In this document: positions 21,389 to 33,100 of the stretch, piece after piece
Position numbering within the stretch: position 1 is the first letter of the stretch
Layout: each line of letters starts with the position of its first letter
DNA from: Nelumbo lutea
Lineage: Eukaryota > Streptophyta > Magnoliopsida > Proteales > Nelumbonaceae
DNA: 64,000 nucleotides
Direction of reading: 5' to 3'
Assembly (NCBI GenBank): GCA_022828595.1
Contig: JAKGHH010000003.1
Coordinates: forward strand, 103,377,583 to 103,441,582
The notes under the pieces: model-generated
What the model saw: the letters and a program-made list of their open reading frames with translations, nothing else
Databases searched by the model: none
What the model was told of the DNA's origin: nothing
Position numbers and translations under genes: made by a program

Positions 21389-24258
21389 ATGGACTTCTCA
21401 GAAATTGAGAACAAGAGCACTGCTGAATATGGACATAATTTGGGAACTACAACTGATTCCTTGTTGGCTGTAACTACAGTTAAATTGGATGGAACCAATT
21501 ATTTGGCCTTGTCACAATCCGTAAAAATTCATATTTGCAGTAGAGGAAAGTGGGGTTTATCTCTGGGAGCAAGAAAACTCCCCCAGAGGAGGATCCCTCT
21601 TATGAGAAATGGGTGCAGGAGAATTACACAGTGATTGGGTGGCTTGTGAACTCAATGCAGCCACAGATTAGCCAACATTACTTGTGGATGAACTCGGCTA
21701 AAGAAATCTGGGATAGTGTTGCAGAAACTTACTCCCAGAAGTTGAATGTTGCCAGAGCTTACAAGCTGAGAAGTGATGTGAAGATTCTAAGACAGGGGGA
21801 GAAGTCACTTGCAGCATACTTCTCAGCCCTAAAATCTATATGGCAAGAAATTGACTTGATAGAGGCCGTGACATGGGATACCCCTAAGGATGCTAAAACA
21901 TATAGGAAATTGGTTGAAAGGAATAGGGTCTTTGAGTTCTTGATAGGGCTCAATTCTGAATATGACATTACAAAGCAAAACATCTTGTCCAAGGAAGATG
22001 TTTCATTGTCCCAAGCATATGCTTTGGTCAGCAATGAGGAAAGTAGGAGGAAAGTGCAGGTTCAAGGGGTCAGTATCAATGATCATTTTGCAAATATGGG
22101 AATTAAACCCAAAGGGGTTACAGGAGCTCCCAGTGGCACAGGAAAGAAGGAGGTGGTGTGTGAATATTGCAAGAAGCCGAAACACACTAAGGACAAGTGC
22201 TGGAAATTGCATCCCAGTCTTGTTCCTATCCGATTCCAGAAGAAGAATGACATAGAAAGACAGGAAGTGCACATACTGCCACAAGTACAGATACAGAGTT
22301 TGAGTCTGCAAGTGCACAATTGGCAGCCATGAAAGCTGAATATGAGAAGTTTGGAAGGATGATCAGCCAGCTTGAAGGTGTAACTTCATCATCCAACCCT
22401 TCTGGAAGTCCAGCCACCACTGCATTTGCTCACTCAGGTATAAGGGCTTCTGCTAACCATGCATCTACCTCAGGTAATCCCAAGACCCCTTGGATCATTG
22501 ACTCAGGTGCTTCTGATCACATGACCAACCTTTCCACTTTGTTTGTGTCATATGATTTGCTTCCTGGTCGTGACAAAATCACCTTAGCTGATGGTTCTCT
22601 TGCCCCCATTTCTGGCAAGGGAACTGTCAAGCCTACAGACTCTTTACTTTTATCTTCCACTCTTCATGTACCTAAGTTAAATACCAACTTGTTATCTGTA
22701 AGTAGCTTGACCAAGTCATTGGATTGTTGTGTAACCTTTTTCCCTTCTCACTGTGTGTTTCAGGACCTGAAGTCTCGGAAGGTGATTGGGAGTGGCCATG
22801 AAGCGAATGGAATATACTTGCTTGACACCCCTGGCCAATGCTTTGATCATCCCAAGAATGTTGCTTTTGGTTCTACTTCTTCAGAGTCTGTCAGTCAAAT
22901 TATGTTGAGTCATTGTCGGTTGGGTCATTTACCTTTTTCTGCTTTAAGTCATTTGTTTCCCAAACTGTTTAAGGGAGTCAGTGTGTCCAGTCTCAGTTGT
23001 GAGTCATGTCAGTTGTCAAAGCATTGTAGAAAAAATTACCCTGTGAGCAATAAAAGATCCTCTTTTCTTTTTCATATTGTACACTCTGATGTGTGGGGGC
23101 CTTACTACTTACCCTCTATGGGGGGCTACAAATACTTTATCCTGTTTATTGATGACTTTTCTAGATTCACTTGATATACTTAATGAAATCCCGAGACGAA
23201 GTCCCGAGACTTGTGAGGCAATTTCATGAGCTTGTTTTAACTCAATTTGGTACCAGAATTAAGGTTTTCAGATCTGACAATGCAAAAGAGTATTTTGAGA
23301 AGAGCTTATCCTTGTATCTCTCTGACATGGGGGTTATTCACCAAAGCTCCTGTGTTAGAACCCCTGAAAAATAGACATATTGTTGAGGTTGCAAGGAGCC
23401 TTTTATTTGCCTCACATGTTCCCACAAGATTTTGGGGTGATGCTGTACTTACTGCTACCTATCTAATAAACCATATGCCATCCAGGGTTTTAGGGTTTAA
23501 ATCCCCCTTCAGTCTTCTTCATCCAGATAAGGATCTCTTCCCAATTCCTCTTCGTGTGTTTGGTTGTACCTGTTATGTTCACATTCCAAGTGTGCAGAGA
23601 CACAAGTTTGAACCAAAAGCCCACAAATGCATCTTCCTTGGTTACTCCCCACACAAAAGGGTTATTGTTGTTTTGATCCAAAGAATGGCACCAGACATGT
23701 CTCTATGGATGTTACCTTTTGATGAACTTTCTCCTTTTTATGGTTCCTCTCATGAAGGACATTGTCAACAGGGGGAGAGTCTGTCACAAGTTTTTGCTCT
23801 TCCCCTTCCTGTCCCAGTTCAATCTCTTGACAAATGAAAGGAAAGCGGAAGTGTACTGCACACTGCATTTCCAAACACCTTTCTTATGACCTACTTTCCT
23901 TCATATTGTGCCTACCTCTCTTCAGTTGCTTCTAACCCCATTCCTAGGTCTGTATCAGAAGCTCTTGGGATTCCAGAATGGAGAGATGCCATGTAGGCTG
24001 AAATGGATGCTCTACATGAAAATGGTACTTGATTGATGATAGGAGATCTACTTCAGGGTATTACAGTCTGGTGGCTGGTAATAATTGTTGTGGCTACAAC
24101 CCGGTACAACATGATAGAACCAAACATATTGAGGTTGATAGACACTTTATTCGTGAAAGAGTCTCCTCCGGTGAAGTGTGTCTTCCATTCATTACTTCTG
24201 AAGGACAATTGGCAGATTTTCTCACCAAGGGCATTATGACACTGGCAAGCTGGGCATG
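21389..24258 (+). pseudogene. Copia A2 gag-pol (RT deleted)
   Basis: Gag starts at ATG 21389. One frameshift falls near 21550 and another near 22255. The zinc knuckle is intact (CEYCKKPKHTKDKC, about 22162-22203). The protease has the normal WIIDSGASDHMT near 22490. Integrase has SDVWGP and FRSDNAKEY, with a TGA at 23172-23174 in place of Trp. A deletion near 23360 removes the region around the catalytic Glu. At about 24030 the sequence jumps from the RT start (MDALHENGT) to RNase H (DDRRSTSGYYSLVAGN). A second jump near 24085 leads to NPVQHDRTKHIEVD. YVDD is absent. Confidence 0.88.
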
Positions 24259-24288
24259 ATTAACATCTATGCTCAGCTTGAAGGGGAG

Positions 24289-24545
24289 TGTAGAGAAGAT
24301 GGGCCGAATGGCCCATAGACTGTCATTTTATGTTATGTTATGTTTCTCTCTATTGTGGGCCTTATTCTGGGCCCATACTCTGTAATATTCTGTTTTTTGT
24401 ATTTTCCTGCTCACTCAAGGACCTCTCTGTAATTTGTCAAAGATTAACTTATTAATAAGATGTTTAGAGTGTTAGAGAGAGGTAATGTTCGAACTCTCAT
24501 TCTCTAACACTCATTGCAGCAGCTCTCTCTCTCTGTTTTTCAACT
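24289..24545 (+). repeat. 3' LTR of Copia A2 (257 bp)
   Basis: It follows the polypurine tract AGCTTGAAGGGGAG. It has lost about 68 bp between the CTCTCT run and TGTTTTTCAACT relative to the 5' LTR. Confidence 0.9.
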
Positions 24546-24782
24546 AATATGAATGCGAATATTTATATCAACTAGACAACTAATGGGATGGCAGATGCTC
24601 TAGCTAAGCAAGGCATAAATTAGTTGTATTCAGTGCAGTTATAATATATATATTTTTTATTTTGTTTTGTTGTAATAGTAGCTCCTCGTGCCTCTTCAAG
24701 AGAAGCTTGTACTGATTATATATTTTCTGCCTTAATAAAATTTTACTTCATTTATCAAAAAAAAAGAGATCACAAGTGTTTA

Positions 24783-27040
24783 GACTCTGAAGACTCTTGA
24801 AGGGATATGGCTGCACCAGATCTTCTTGAAGGGGAAGGAGGAGTGTTGTTCACCCGCAATCAGAACCTTGAACATAGATTTAGAAGAAAATTCGCCAGTA
24901 GGATGGGGTGTCCAGATTCGGGTATCAGGGGAGGAGGGGGAGATGTAGGCTTCTTTTAGGGTCTGAAGTAAGGCAATTAGTTCAGAAGTCTCCGGGTCCC
25001 TTAGAGGTCTTCTGAAGTGAAGGTTTAGGGTGTTCTCAGCAGTTTGGTCTGGAAGGCAAGAAGAGACAATGGCTTCTTGGTCAAGGGTGAGGTTAAAAAG
25101 TCTGGGGAATGAGGCTGCAAGGGTGGTTTCTCCCCACCAGAGGTCTTTCCAGAATTTTATTTTAGATCCATTATCCACTTCATATCTTATAAAGGGAAAG
25201 AAAAAAGAGTGAGTGGAGATTATACCTTTCCAAGGATTTATTGACTTTATCCTGTTCAAATGGAGATTGCTATCCCACCCATTTGTGTTTGACCTGTATT
25301 TGCTTGAAATGACAGCTGCCCAAAGAGCATTGGATTCTTTAGGGAACCTCCAAAGCCATTTTCCCAAGAGAGAGGAATTTTTTTCTTTAAAGCGTCCAAT
25401 TCCCAAGCCTCCTTCCTCTTTAGGCTTGCAAACCTGTGCCCAACTGACTAAGTGGCTTCCCCACCTCCTTCCCAAAGAAAGTTCCTTTGAAGCTTCTCAA
25501 TCTGATTTTTTACTTTAGTTGGGGTTTGGAAGACTGAAAGGAAGTAGACTGGCAAGTTTGCTAATGAGGCCTTTAAAAGGGTACGCCTACCCCCTTTTGA
25601 AAGATAGCATTTCTTCCAAGATGCTAATTTCTTCTCACATTTCTCCACCACTAGCCCCCAGAAATTGACAGATTTTGGATTCCCTCCTAGAGGCATACCT
25701 AAATAGGAAACAGGAAGATTCTCCACTTTGCAACCCAACAAGAATTTAAAGCTTTCTAGAAGCTACTCTTCCACTGAGTTTAGAGCTACTTATACTTTTG
25801 CAAAGTTAACCCTTAAGCCCGTGATGAGCTCGAAGCATTCAATTATCCTTTTGGTGTTTATGATGTTAACTAGGGAGGCATCCAGGAACAAGGTTATGTC
25901 ATCAACAAACTGTAAATGCGAAACATGAATCTTGTCCCTTCCCACTTCAAAACCTTTCACCAAATTAAGAAGAGTAGCCTTATTAAACAGATGATAGAAC
26001 ATGTCCATCACCAGAGTGAATAGAAAAGAGGAGAGTGGGCAACCTTGTCTGAGACCCCTGCTAGCCTTGAAGTAGCCCTTCGGTTCACCGTTTATCAATA
26101 TTGAAAACCATGAAGAACCAATATATCCTTTGATCCACTTGATCCATTTCTTCCAAAGCCTCTCATCTTCAGGCAATCAAAAATACACTCCCAATCCACT
26201 TTATCATAAGCCTTTTCCAGATCTAGTTTGACAAGGACCCCTGGATTCCCAGAATTTTTCCTATCTTCCACACACTCATTTGCAATTAGAATTCTATCAA
26301 CAATTTGTCTCCCTTTTACAAAAGCAAATTGATTTGGGGAGATTAGGTCTTCTAGGACTTCGTTTAGTCTTCTTGCCAAAACCTTAGCCAAAATTTTACA
26401 AGTGCTCTCTATCAGACTTACTAGTATGAAGTCTTTAACTTCCAAGACTTCCGCTTTCTTTGGGATGAGACAAAGAAAGGTTGAGTTTAGGCCTTTATTG
26501 ACAATGGCGGAAGTCCCTGAAAAAATCCATCAGATCTGACTTTACTATTTCCCAACATTTCTGGAAGAAAAAAATGGGAAAACCATCCGGCCCAGGAGCC
26601 CTATCTCCATTCATACTAAAGACTGCCTCTTTAACTTCTTCCTCTTCAAAGCTTCTTTCCAGCCAAGCTTTCTTATCATCTGATAAAGTCGAGCCTTCCC
26701 ATTTGTTCAAAGTAAATTGGCTATTACTTTCCTTGGAGTGCAGGCCTTTGAAGTAGGAGAAAAGGCTTCCTTAATTTCCTCGGGGTTCTCCACTTCCTTT
26801 TGATTCACTTTCAGCTTAGAGATGAAGTTTTTTCTGCACCTTCCCGAAGCATAAGTGTGGAAAAATCTGGAGTTGTTGTTTCCTTCTTCAGCCATCTCAT
26901 TCTCGATCTCTGTCTCCAATAGATTTCTTCTCTTCTGATCAGCTGCTCCCAAACCTTCCTCAAATCAGCTCTTCTACCTCTGCTTAGCTCATCTAGGGTG
27001 CCATATTGTTCTCTGCTATCTAACTCCTCTAACTCCATGA
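24783..27040 (-). pseudogene. LINE A ORF2 reverse transcriptase and zinc-binding tail (frameshifted)
   Basis: The RT motifs occur in order on the minus strand. RAPGPDGFPIFFFQKCW is near 26600 and KLDLEKAYDKVDW near 26230. RQGCPLSSFLFTL lies near 26040 and HLQFVDDI near 25905. PVSYLGMPLGG and a second RT-tail block (GSHLVSWAQVCKPKEEGGLG near 25455) follow. FVDD replaces the common FADD, but LINE H has FVDD too, so it is probably family-typical. At least four frameshifts break it. The last frame stops at 24780-24782, at the LINE B insertion. Confidence 0.88.
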
Positions 27041-27219
27041 GAATTTTTCTCCTCTTCTTCAGATTCTTGAAATTCCTCTCTTCCCCAAGCTTTGAGATTT
27101 CTCTTTAGGACTTTTAATTTTTGTAACAACCTGAATCCAGCCCAGCCCTCTACTTTGCATTCTTCCCACCAAGCAGCAACCTTCTTGTTGAAGTCTTTGT
27201 GAGATAACCAGAATTTTTC

Positions 27220-27947
27220 CTATCTGAATGGGGCCTTTCCTTTGATGATCCTTTCAGTGTTCAGCAGGATACGCCAGTGATCTGAAGTGTACCGTGGGTG
27301 AAGTTCTTGGAACAGGTTGGGGAATCTCTCCATCCAGTCCTCAGAGAGCAGAAATCTGTCCAGTCTGCAGCTTATGGCATTTTCTTGCATGTTTAACCAA
27401 GTGAAGAGTCCATTATTAAGGGGGAAGTCACACAGATTGTGTCTAGATATGAAGTTAGAAAAATTCCTCATACTAAAGGTCGGGACTCTATCATTGGAGT
27501 GTTCTTGACTAAATCTGATGGCATTGAAGTCTCCTGCTACGTACCATGGGATATCTTCCTCATGCAGAGAGTCCAGTTCGTCCCAAAATCTTTCTCTATC
27601 AGATGGGGAGTTGGGCTCATACACTCCAGTTAGAATCCAACTAAAACCATCTTTGATGTTAGTGACAAAACTGAGATTGAGAATTCCCCTTTATCAATCT
27701 CCAGACCCGATATTTCTTCTTCCTTCCAAGCTAGGATGATTCCACCTGCAGAACCCACTGCTGGAACAGCAGCCCATTTTCTTCCCCTTATTCCCCAAAT
27801 GGATTTCATAAGTTTTCTATCAATTATTTCCTTTTTTGATTCTTGGAGTATAATTATGTCTGGGTTTTCTCTTTTTAAAGTTTCTTTCACTATACTTCTT
27901 TTGAGCTGACCTCCCAAACCTCTGACATTCCAACTTAAGACCTTCAT
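27220..27947 (-). pseudogene. LINE A ORF2 endonuclease domain (one frameshift)
   Basis: This is an APE-type endonuclease that nicks target DNA to start LINE insertion. It begins MKVLSWNVRGLGG at 27947. The motifs ILQESKK (catalytic Glu), YVAGDFNAI (Asp/Asn) and TSDHW (Asp/His) are all present. A single-base frameshift near 27630 splits it into 27947-27630 and 27624-27220. Upstream, the same frame is open to 28601, with a Lys/Glu-rich stretch of no known domain. Confidence 0.88.
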
Positions 27948-28640
27948 TGAGTCACTCTTACTGAGATGTGATCCATTAATCCCCACTGGAGCCTTTTTAA
28001 TTCTCTTTTTGGGACCCTTTTCTCTGCTTTCCTCCTGATGCTTTCCCGATTTGATATGTTCTTTCTTAGTTATTTTCTGTTTCTCTTCTCCTTCCTCTCT
28101 TCTTTCAATTCCCAAAGCTCTAGAAATGTTAACATCTCCTGTATTCTCTGCCACCTTCCTACCAATGCTAGATGGCACATCTGTCTGAAGCGGATCATTC
28201 TGCTTTGGGTGGGATGACATTCCATTTGAACATGAAAAACAAGATGGAGAAGAAGGACGATGAGAGAAAATGGATCTGAGGATTAGGAGAATAAAAAAAA
28301 AAAGAGTGGATGATCTCCCTGAGGGTTGCTGAGGATTTTGGCGCGGACTGTGAAAGGGGGTTGGCAAAAGTCTTCCTTGTCTACAAACATGGATGTCTGA
28401 GTCTGAAGTCGATCCATATTCTGGATTGGTTAATTGTGTCTGCTCGAGTATCTTCACACTTCCCCGAAGGATCTTTCCCTGTGAACAATTCCTTCGCCCT
28501 TTCGAAAGCTTTTTCTTGAGGATCTGGTTCTGCTTTTGTTGCATACGATTGCTTAAAGGGTGCATCTGGGTGATGGGACCAATATGTATTGGGGATAACA
28601 AACTAACAAAATTGGAAACCTGGCCAACTAAAATGATTGC

Positions 28641-28849
28641 TTAAAGGGTGCATCTGGGTTGGCAGCAGGGACCACCAGGGATGCTGGGCAAGCACACTCT
28701 TGTATATGTAGATACATCCTTTTTCTATAATTAATGAAATTGATAGTTAACAATAGAAAAAAGTTATTACATGGCATTAGAAAAACGGGTTTCAGTCTCA
28801 AGTTCATGCCAGATTGTCTCATGCAATGTTTATGCTCCTTTGACAACAG
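28641..28849 (+). other. TBL intron, 3' end of the 28-kb intron
   Basis: This is non-coding sequence between LINE A and the second TBL exon. It ends TTTGACAACAG, a plausible 3' splice site. Confidence 0.6.
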
Positions 28850-28984
28850 ATACTTTTTGTGGAGAAAACAATGCGGCCAACTGCAATCAAGATCTTCCGG
28901 ACACAATCCCCAAGGCATTTTGAAGGAGGTGATTGGGACAAAGGTGGTTCTTGTCAAAGATTACAGCCTTTGTTGCCAGAACAG
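28850..28984 (+). CDS. Internal exon of the TBL protein (next exon)
   Basis: The exon is exactly 135 bp and encodes 45 residues, beginning ILFVEKTMRPTAIKIF and including RTQSPRHFEGGDWDKGG. This block (FRTQSPRHFEGGDW...GGSCQR) is a hallmark of TBL proteins. The acceptor is ACAACAG|ATA and the donor CAG|GTACTC. It joins the exon at 475-595 (...LKHM) in phase 0, with no stop. In family members the next segment continues toward the DxxH motif; I did not find that exon in the remaining 35 kb. Intact splice signals and frame on both exons argue for a gene that is, or recently was, functional. Confidence 0.88.
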
Positions 28985-30189
28985 GTACTCTTGTTCCATG
29001 ATTTTGTCATTGACAGGTCATCCTTGGTTGCATAGAACATATAGCCAGTCCCTTGTCCATTTTTGTGTGTGTGCTAATCCATGACAATTTCCTTCTATTC
29101 CTGCAATATTATGGAGTTCATCATCCTTTCTGAGGTTCTCAGTGACAATATGTCCTATATTTTTTATGTGGGATAAAAGATTGGTTAAAACCACCCAGAA
29201 AGATATCGGTGAGAAAGATTAAGTAAACTATTTTAATAAAACAAAAAGTGTCACTTCTTGCATAAAAATGGCATGACACATTGCACATTTAATATTATAA
29301 TAGTCTTCGGGATAAGGCCAGGAAGAACAAAAGAAAAGGACAATTTAGTCTCAGAACTAATTGTATGTATTGCACCCATAGCCAGGTGAGGACCAGCCTC
29401 CTTCAACGCTAATGATGAAGGTCCAAAGTTAGCCTAACCTGTTCTCAAAATCCTTGACCCCAAGACTAGTCTAGATGTATGTCATCCCAGACTTCAATCT
29501 CTTTCTGTTTAGTACAGGTATAGGACATTTCGGTAAGTTCAACCTCAGAACCTGGGCTGTTCCTCTTTAATGCAAGTAAGGAGAACATTGCATTTTGGAG
29601 TGGATAGGTTCTTAATAGCCATGGATTTTCTATTTCACCCTCTTTAGCAACAGATCACTGTTACATGGCAAAAGGAGAGTTGTTTTTTCTAATCATTTTT
29701 CCTCTCAAAAAAGAACTTCAAGATTTGTTAGTAGTCCAGATATAATAATCATTGGCAATGATATTGTACATGTGGCCAGATCTATTAAGGTCCCACTCCA
29801 GATTGACTGCTTGAACTGATCATGTCATATTTCCATGTGGCTAGAAAAGCTGAACTGTTTGGAGAGGAGTTCAGGATGGACTTTCTGGAACTCTCATCCA
29901 GAAGCCCTTTTTTCTTAATTTTTTGTTTTGTTACCACTCCCACTGGTTTGTTTTTTCCTTTCCTTCTTTCTTTTAGGGCTTCTTGCAGTACATTGCTCGC
30001 GCACTTTTTGTCCTTTGCAAAGTTATCCTCTCAGGTATCCATCCTTTGCAAGAAAATGGGAAAGTTATGAACTATTTTCTCATCATCTATTCTGGATATG
30101 TCCCTAGGATTTGGATTTTGGTATCAGTTCAAGTCTCTCTTTAGTAGTCCATGGCTGTATGTATGGCCCTCTACAAGTCTCTCTCTCTC
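28985..30189 (+). other. TBL intron, nothing recognised
   Basis: This is the start of the next TBL intron. It is AT-rich with no transposon signature or exon that I can identify. A frame at 29822-30070 (82 residues) has no recognisable motif. Confidence 0.5.
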
Positions 30190-30194
30190 TGATC

Positions 30195-33100
30195 AGCAGA
30201 AATTTATATTATTATATTAATTGTAAGTGAGAAAGTACAAAATGTCTTTGCAATACATAAGCTGATTTACAAAGATGCCCAGTACAAATGCTGCCTTACA
30301 GCCCCTTGTTTTGCTAGGGTGTCAACTAACCCATTTGAATTCAGCATTTAGGTTTTCAATCCTGTCCACTTCCCTAAAAACATGTTTGAGAGTCAATGGT
30401 ATATGTCTATTACATCTTGCCCACGAAATAATTACTTTTGAGTCCCCTTCCACCTCCACTTGTCTGAATCTCAATTGTTTAGCAAGCTTGAGCCCTTGTA
30501 GTAGTAATACCAGTAATTCAGCCTTCACCGACTTGGCAGTACCAATTGGTCCTGAATATAATGTCAGTATCCTACTCTCCGAATTTCAAATTGCACCACC
30601 TATTCCTGCCAACCGGGTTGCCCAAAGAGCTCCCATCAAAGTTCAGTTTTACTTTATCACCTACTAGGGGTTTCCATTCCATTCTTATTCTTTTTCCTTA
30701 GAGGATTGTGCTACTTCCCTCCAGGTTCTTATAATGTCAAACACTGAGATGTTGTGGAAGTTGTCCATGGTTTTTACCTGAAAAGCTACCTTCACTTCAA
30801 TACTATCTCGAACCTTCTCCAAAGTCCTGTTCTTTGCAGAAAAAATTCTGTTATTCGTCCCCTTCCTCATGGTCCAAACAATTGCTGCTTTAGTATCTCT
30901 CCACATTGCCCTTCCTCTCTTCTTTGGTTGCCTCAAAAGGTTCAGATTGAAGATGTCCACAACCTCTGAGGGTCTTACCTGCAGCCAAAAAGAGAACAGA
31001 AAAACTCCCAAAATATGACATACAAAGGAGCAGGAGATTAACAAGTGAGATAGGGTCTCTCCACTATGCCTACATAAGAAGCACATATGAGGAGAGAGGC
31101 AAGAAGAGGACCTTCTTTTTTGCAACATATCACAAATATTTACCTTTCCAAGGAAATTTTCCAATAGAAAGCTTGAATTTTAGGTGGAATAGGCTTACTC
31201 CAAATTTCTTTTACCAGGAAGTCTACCCCTTGAGAGCTAGGTAACAAAAGGAAATTAAAAAGGTAAAGCAAGTAAAGAACCAATCTGGTGAATGCATCCA
31301 AATCCTAGAATATTCCAAATTGGGATCCAAAAAAGTTGGCTCCAAAATGTCAAGCAGGTCAGTCAAAGAGTTGCACTCACTTTCTCTTAGGCCTCTTTTG
31401 AAACCAAGGTTCCAATTAAGGCCTGAAGGGGAAAGTGTACCCGAACTAGAAATGCTTTCATTCTGGAGGTTAGAGAGGGCAAAGAGTTTAGGAAACTGAT
31501 CTTTTAGAGGTATTTCCTCTACCCAAAGATTTTCCTAGAAACAAATTTTATCACCCTCTCCCCACATCAAAATGGACAGAGTTGAAAAAGAGAGGATATA
31601 CCTCATGAATTGCTTTCCAGGGAGAAGCTGAAGTTGCGTTAGGAGCAATTTTATCATCCTAATCATTACCCTCCAAGCCATGAATGCTAACAATTACCTT
31701 GTGCCACAGCCTGTTTCTTTCAAAAGGAAATCTCCACATCCATTTTCCCAGTAATGTGGTGTTCCTAAGACTAATGTTTCCTAGTCCTAGGCCCCTTTCT
31801 CTTTTGGTTTACAAATCTATTCCCATTAAGGTGGTTCCTTTTTTGCCTCTCCTGGTTCCCAAAGGAAGTTCCTCATATATTTCTCTATTGGGATTCAGAA
31901 TGTGGAAAGGAAGCAAATGGGTAGGTTTGCTAACATTGGCTCTAATCAAAGTGATTCTTCCTCCTAGAGAAATATAGTTTCTTTTCCAAAGGCCTAGTTT
32001 CTTGGCAAACCTCTCGACCACTAGCTTCCAAAAGCTATCAGCTCTTGGGTTTCCCCCATAATCCTAGGTGGGTAATAGGCCAGCTGCTAATCTTAATCTT
32101 ATAATCCAAAATCTCCGCAAACCTTAGGATTTCCCCCTCTTCTAAATTCCAAGTTAATTCCCACAATTCCACTTTTGTTCCAATTGATACTTAGCCTTGA
32201 GATACTCACGAATCTGTCAATCAAAGCCTTCAAATTTCACACCATTTCCAAGTCAACCCTCTCGCAGAACAGAATTGTATCATCAACAAATTGAAGATGA
32301 GATACTACAATTTGATTTCTACCCATTCTCCAACCCCTAAGTAGTCCCTGTGTGTTTGCATCCACAACCATTCTACCTAACACCTCTACCACTAGGGTGA
32401 AAAGGAAAGGGGATAGAGGGTCATAGAGGGTCCCCTTGTCTTACTCCTCTTTCTGCTGGGAAGAAGTCTTTTGCCACCCCATTCATGAGAATTGAATAGT
32501 GGACTAAGATAACACATCCTTTGACTCAACCTCCATTTTTTTTTATAAATGAATGAAATTGTTATTAATATAGAAACAATGAGCATACAAACAACCTAAG
32601 AAGAGGCACAAGATGTGACCTCTTTAATGATGAAAGCAAAAAACTCACACTAAACACTAAACAGAAATCAGTTTGCAAAGTAGCCCAATACAAAGAAACC
32701 CTTGAAACCCCTTGCTTAGCAAGAGAATCAACCAAAACATTTGTTGATTTGCTAACCCACTGAAAATTAACTGACATGTTTCTTGTAAATCAATTAACTC
32801 TTCTTAGGAGATCCCTATAATCCCAATTAACAGTATCTGGATTCGCCAACCAACCCACAACCACCTTAAAGTCTCCCTTAATTAACAAATTCTACACTCC
32901 CACAACCTCCATTGCACCAAACCCAAGACTTTCTAAGATTTTTATCCAAAAACTCCAATCAATTAAATTGTAAGTCTTCTCTAAATCTAGTTTACACACC
33001 AAACTCTTTTTCTCTTCTCTTTCTCTTTTAACAATACACCAATACACTCATTTGTCACTAAGATCTGGTCCACAATTTGTCCACCTTCCACAAAAGCCCC

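Larger units (their letters stand above)
20205..24545 (+). mobile_element. Copia element A2, nested in LINE B
   Basis: A2 is a Copia element with LTRs at 20205-20529 and 24289-24545, flanked by the exact TSD AATAT (20200-20204 and 24546-24550). The RNase H sequence of LINE B is continuous across it. A2 is related to A1 and A3 in protein, but its LTR is mostly different apart from the first 30 bp. A large deletion removed nearly all of RT and part of RNase H. Its two LTRs differ at only about three aligned bases by eye, apart from indels, so it is probably the youngest A copy here. Confidence 0.93.
19569..24763 (+). mobile_element. LINE B, 5'-truncated, inserted in LINE A and split by Copia A2
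   Basis: LINE B consists of 19569-20204 and 24551-24763, about 850 bp, and ends in a 9-bp A tail (24755-24763). The exact 17-bp TSD AAGAGATCACAAGTGTT flanks it. From 19748 it carries the RT-tail/RNase H linker (VKHWIRTLDHFSQFSFDD) and RNase H, which continues after A2 as NGMADALAKQGIN near 24580-24620. The first 179 bp (19569-19747) are a second LINE 3' end (LAKQEVNREELFWAQL, stop, 3' UTR, short A run). The insert therefore looks chimeric. Confidence 0.88.
18569..28640 (-). mobile_element. LINE A, near-complete ORF2, split by LINE B
   Basis: This L1-type LINE on the minus strand runs from about 28640 to a 6-bp A tail (18574-18569). Endonuclease, RT, zinc-binding tail and RNase H are all present. 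It is interrupted at 19569-24763 by LINE B. The 17-bp duplicated target AAGAGATCACAAGTGTT (19552-19568 and 24764-24780) and the continuity of the protein alignment prove that the two halves were once joined. Without the insert it is about 4.9 kb. Its 5' border is approximate, no ORF1 is recognisable, and no outer TSD was found. Confidence 0.88.

Noticed and set aside
25895..25915. FVDD in LINE A read as a disabling mutation
   Set aside because: LINE H has the same residue, so it is more likely typical of the family.
28734..29084. A 116-codon open frame over the second TBL exon
   Set aside because: It is in a different frame from the TBL peptide. The exon frame (28850-28984) has the family motif and splice signals; this one does not.
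29822..30070. An 82-codon plus-strand frame in the intron
   Set aside because: It has no recognisable domain, is Phe/Leu-rich like AT-rich noise, and has no supporting context.
30275..30667. A 130-codon plus-strand frame
   Set aside because: It is antisense to the RNase H part of LINE H.
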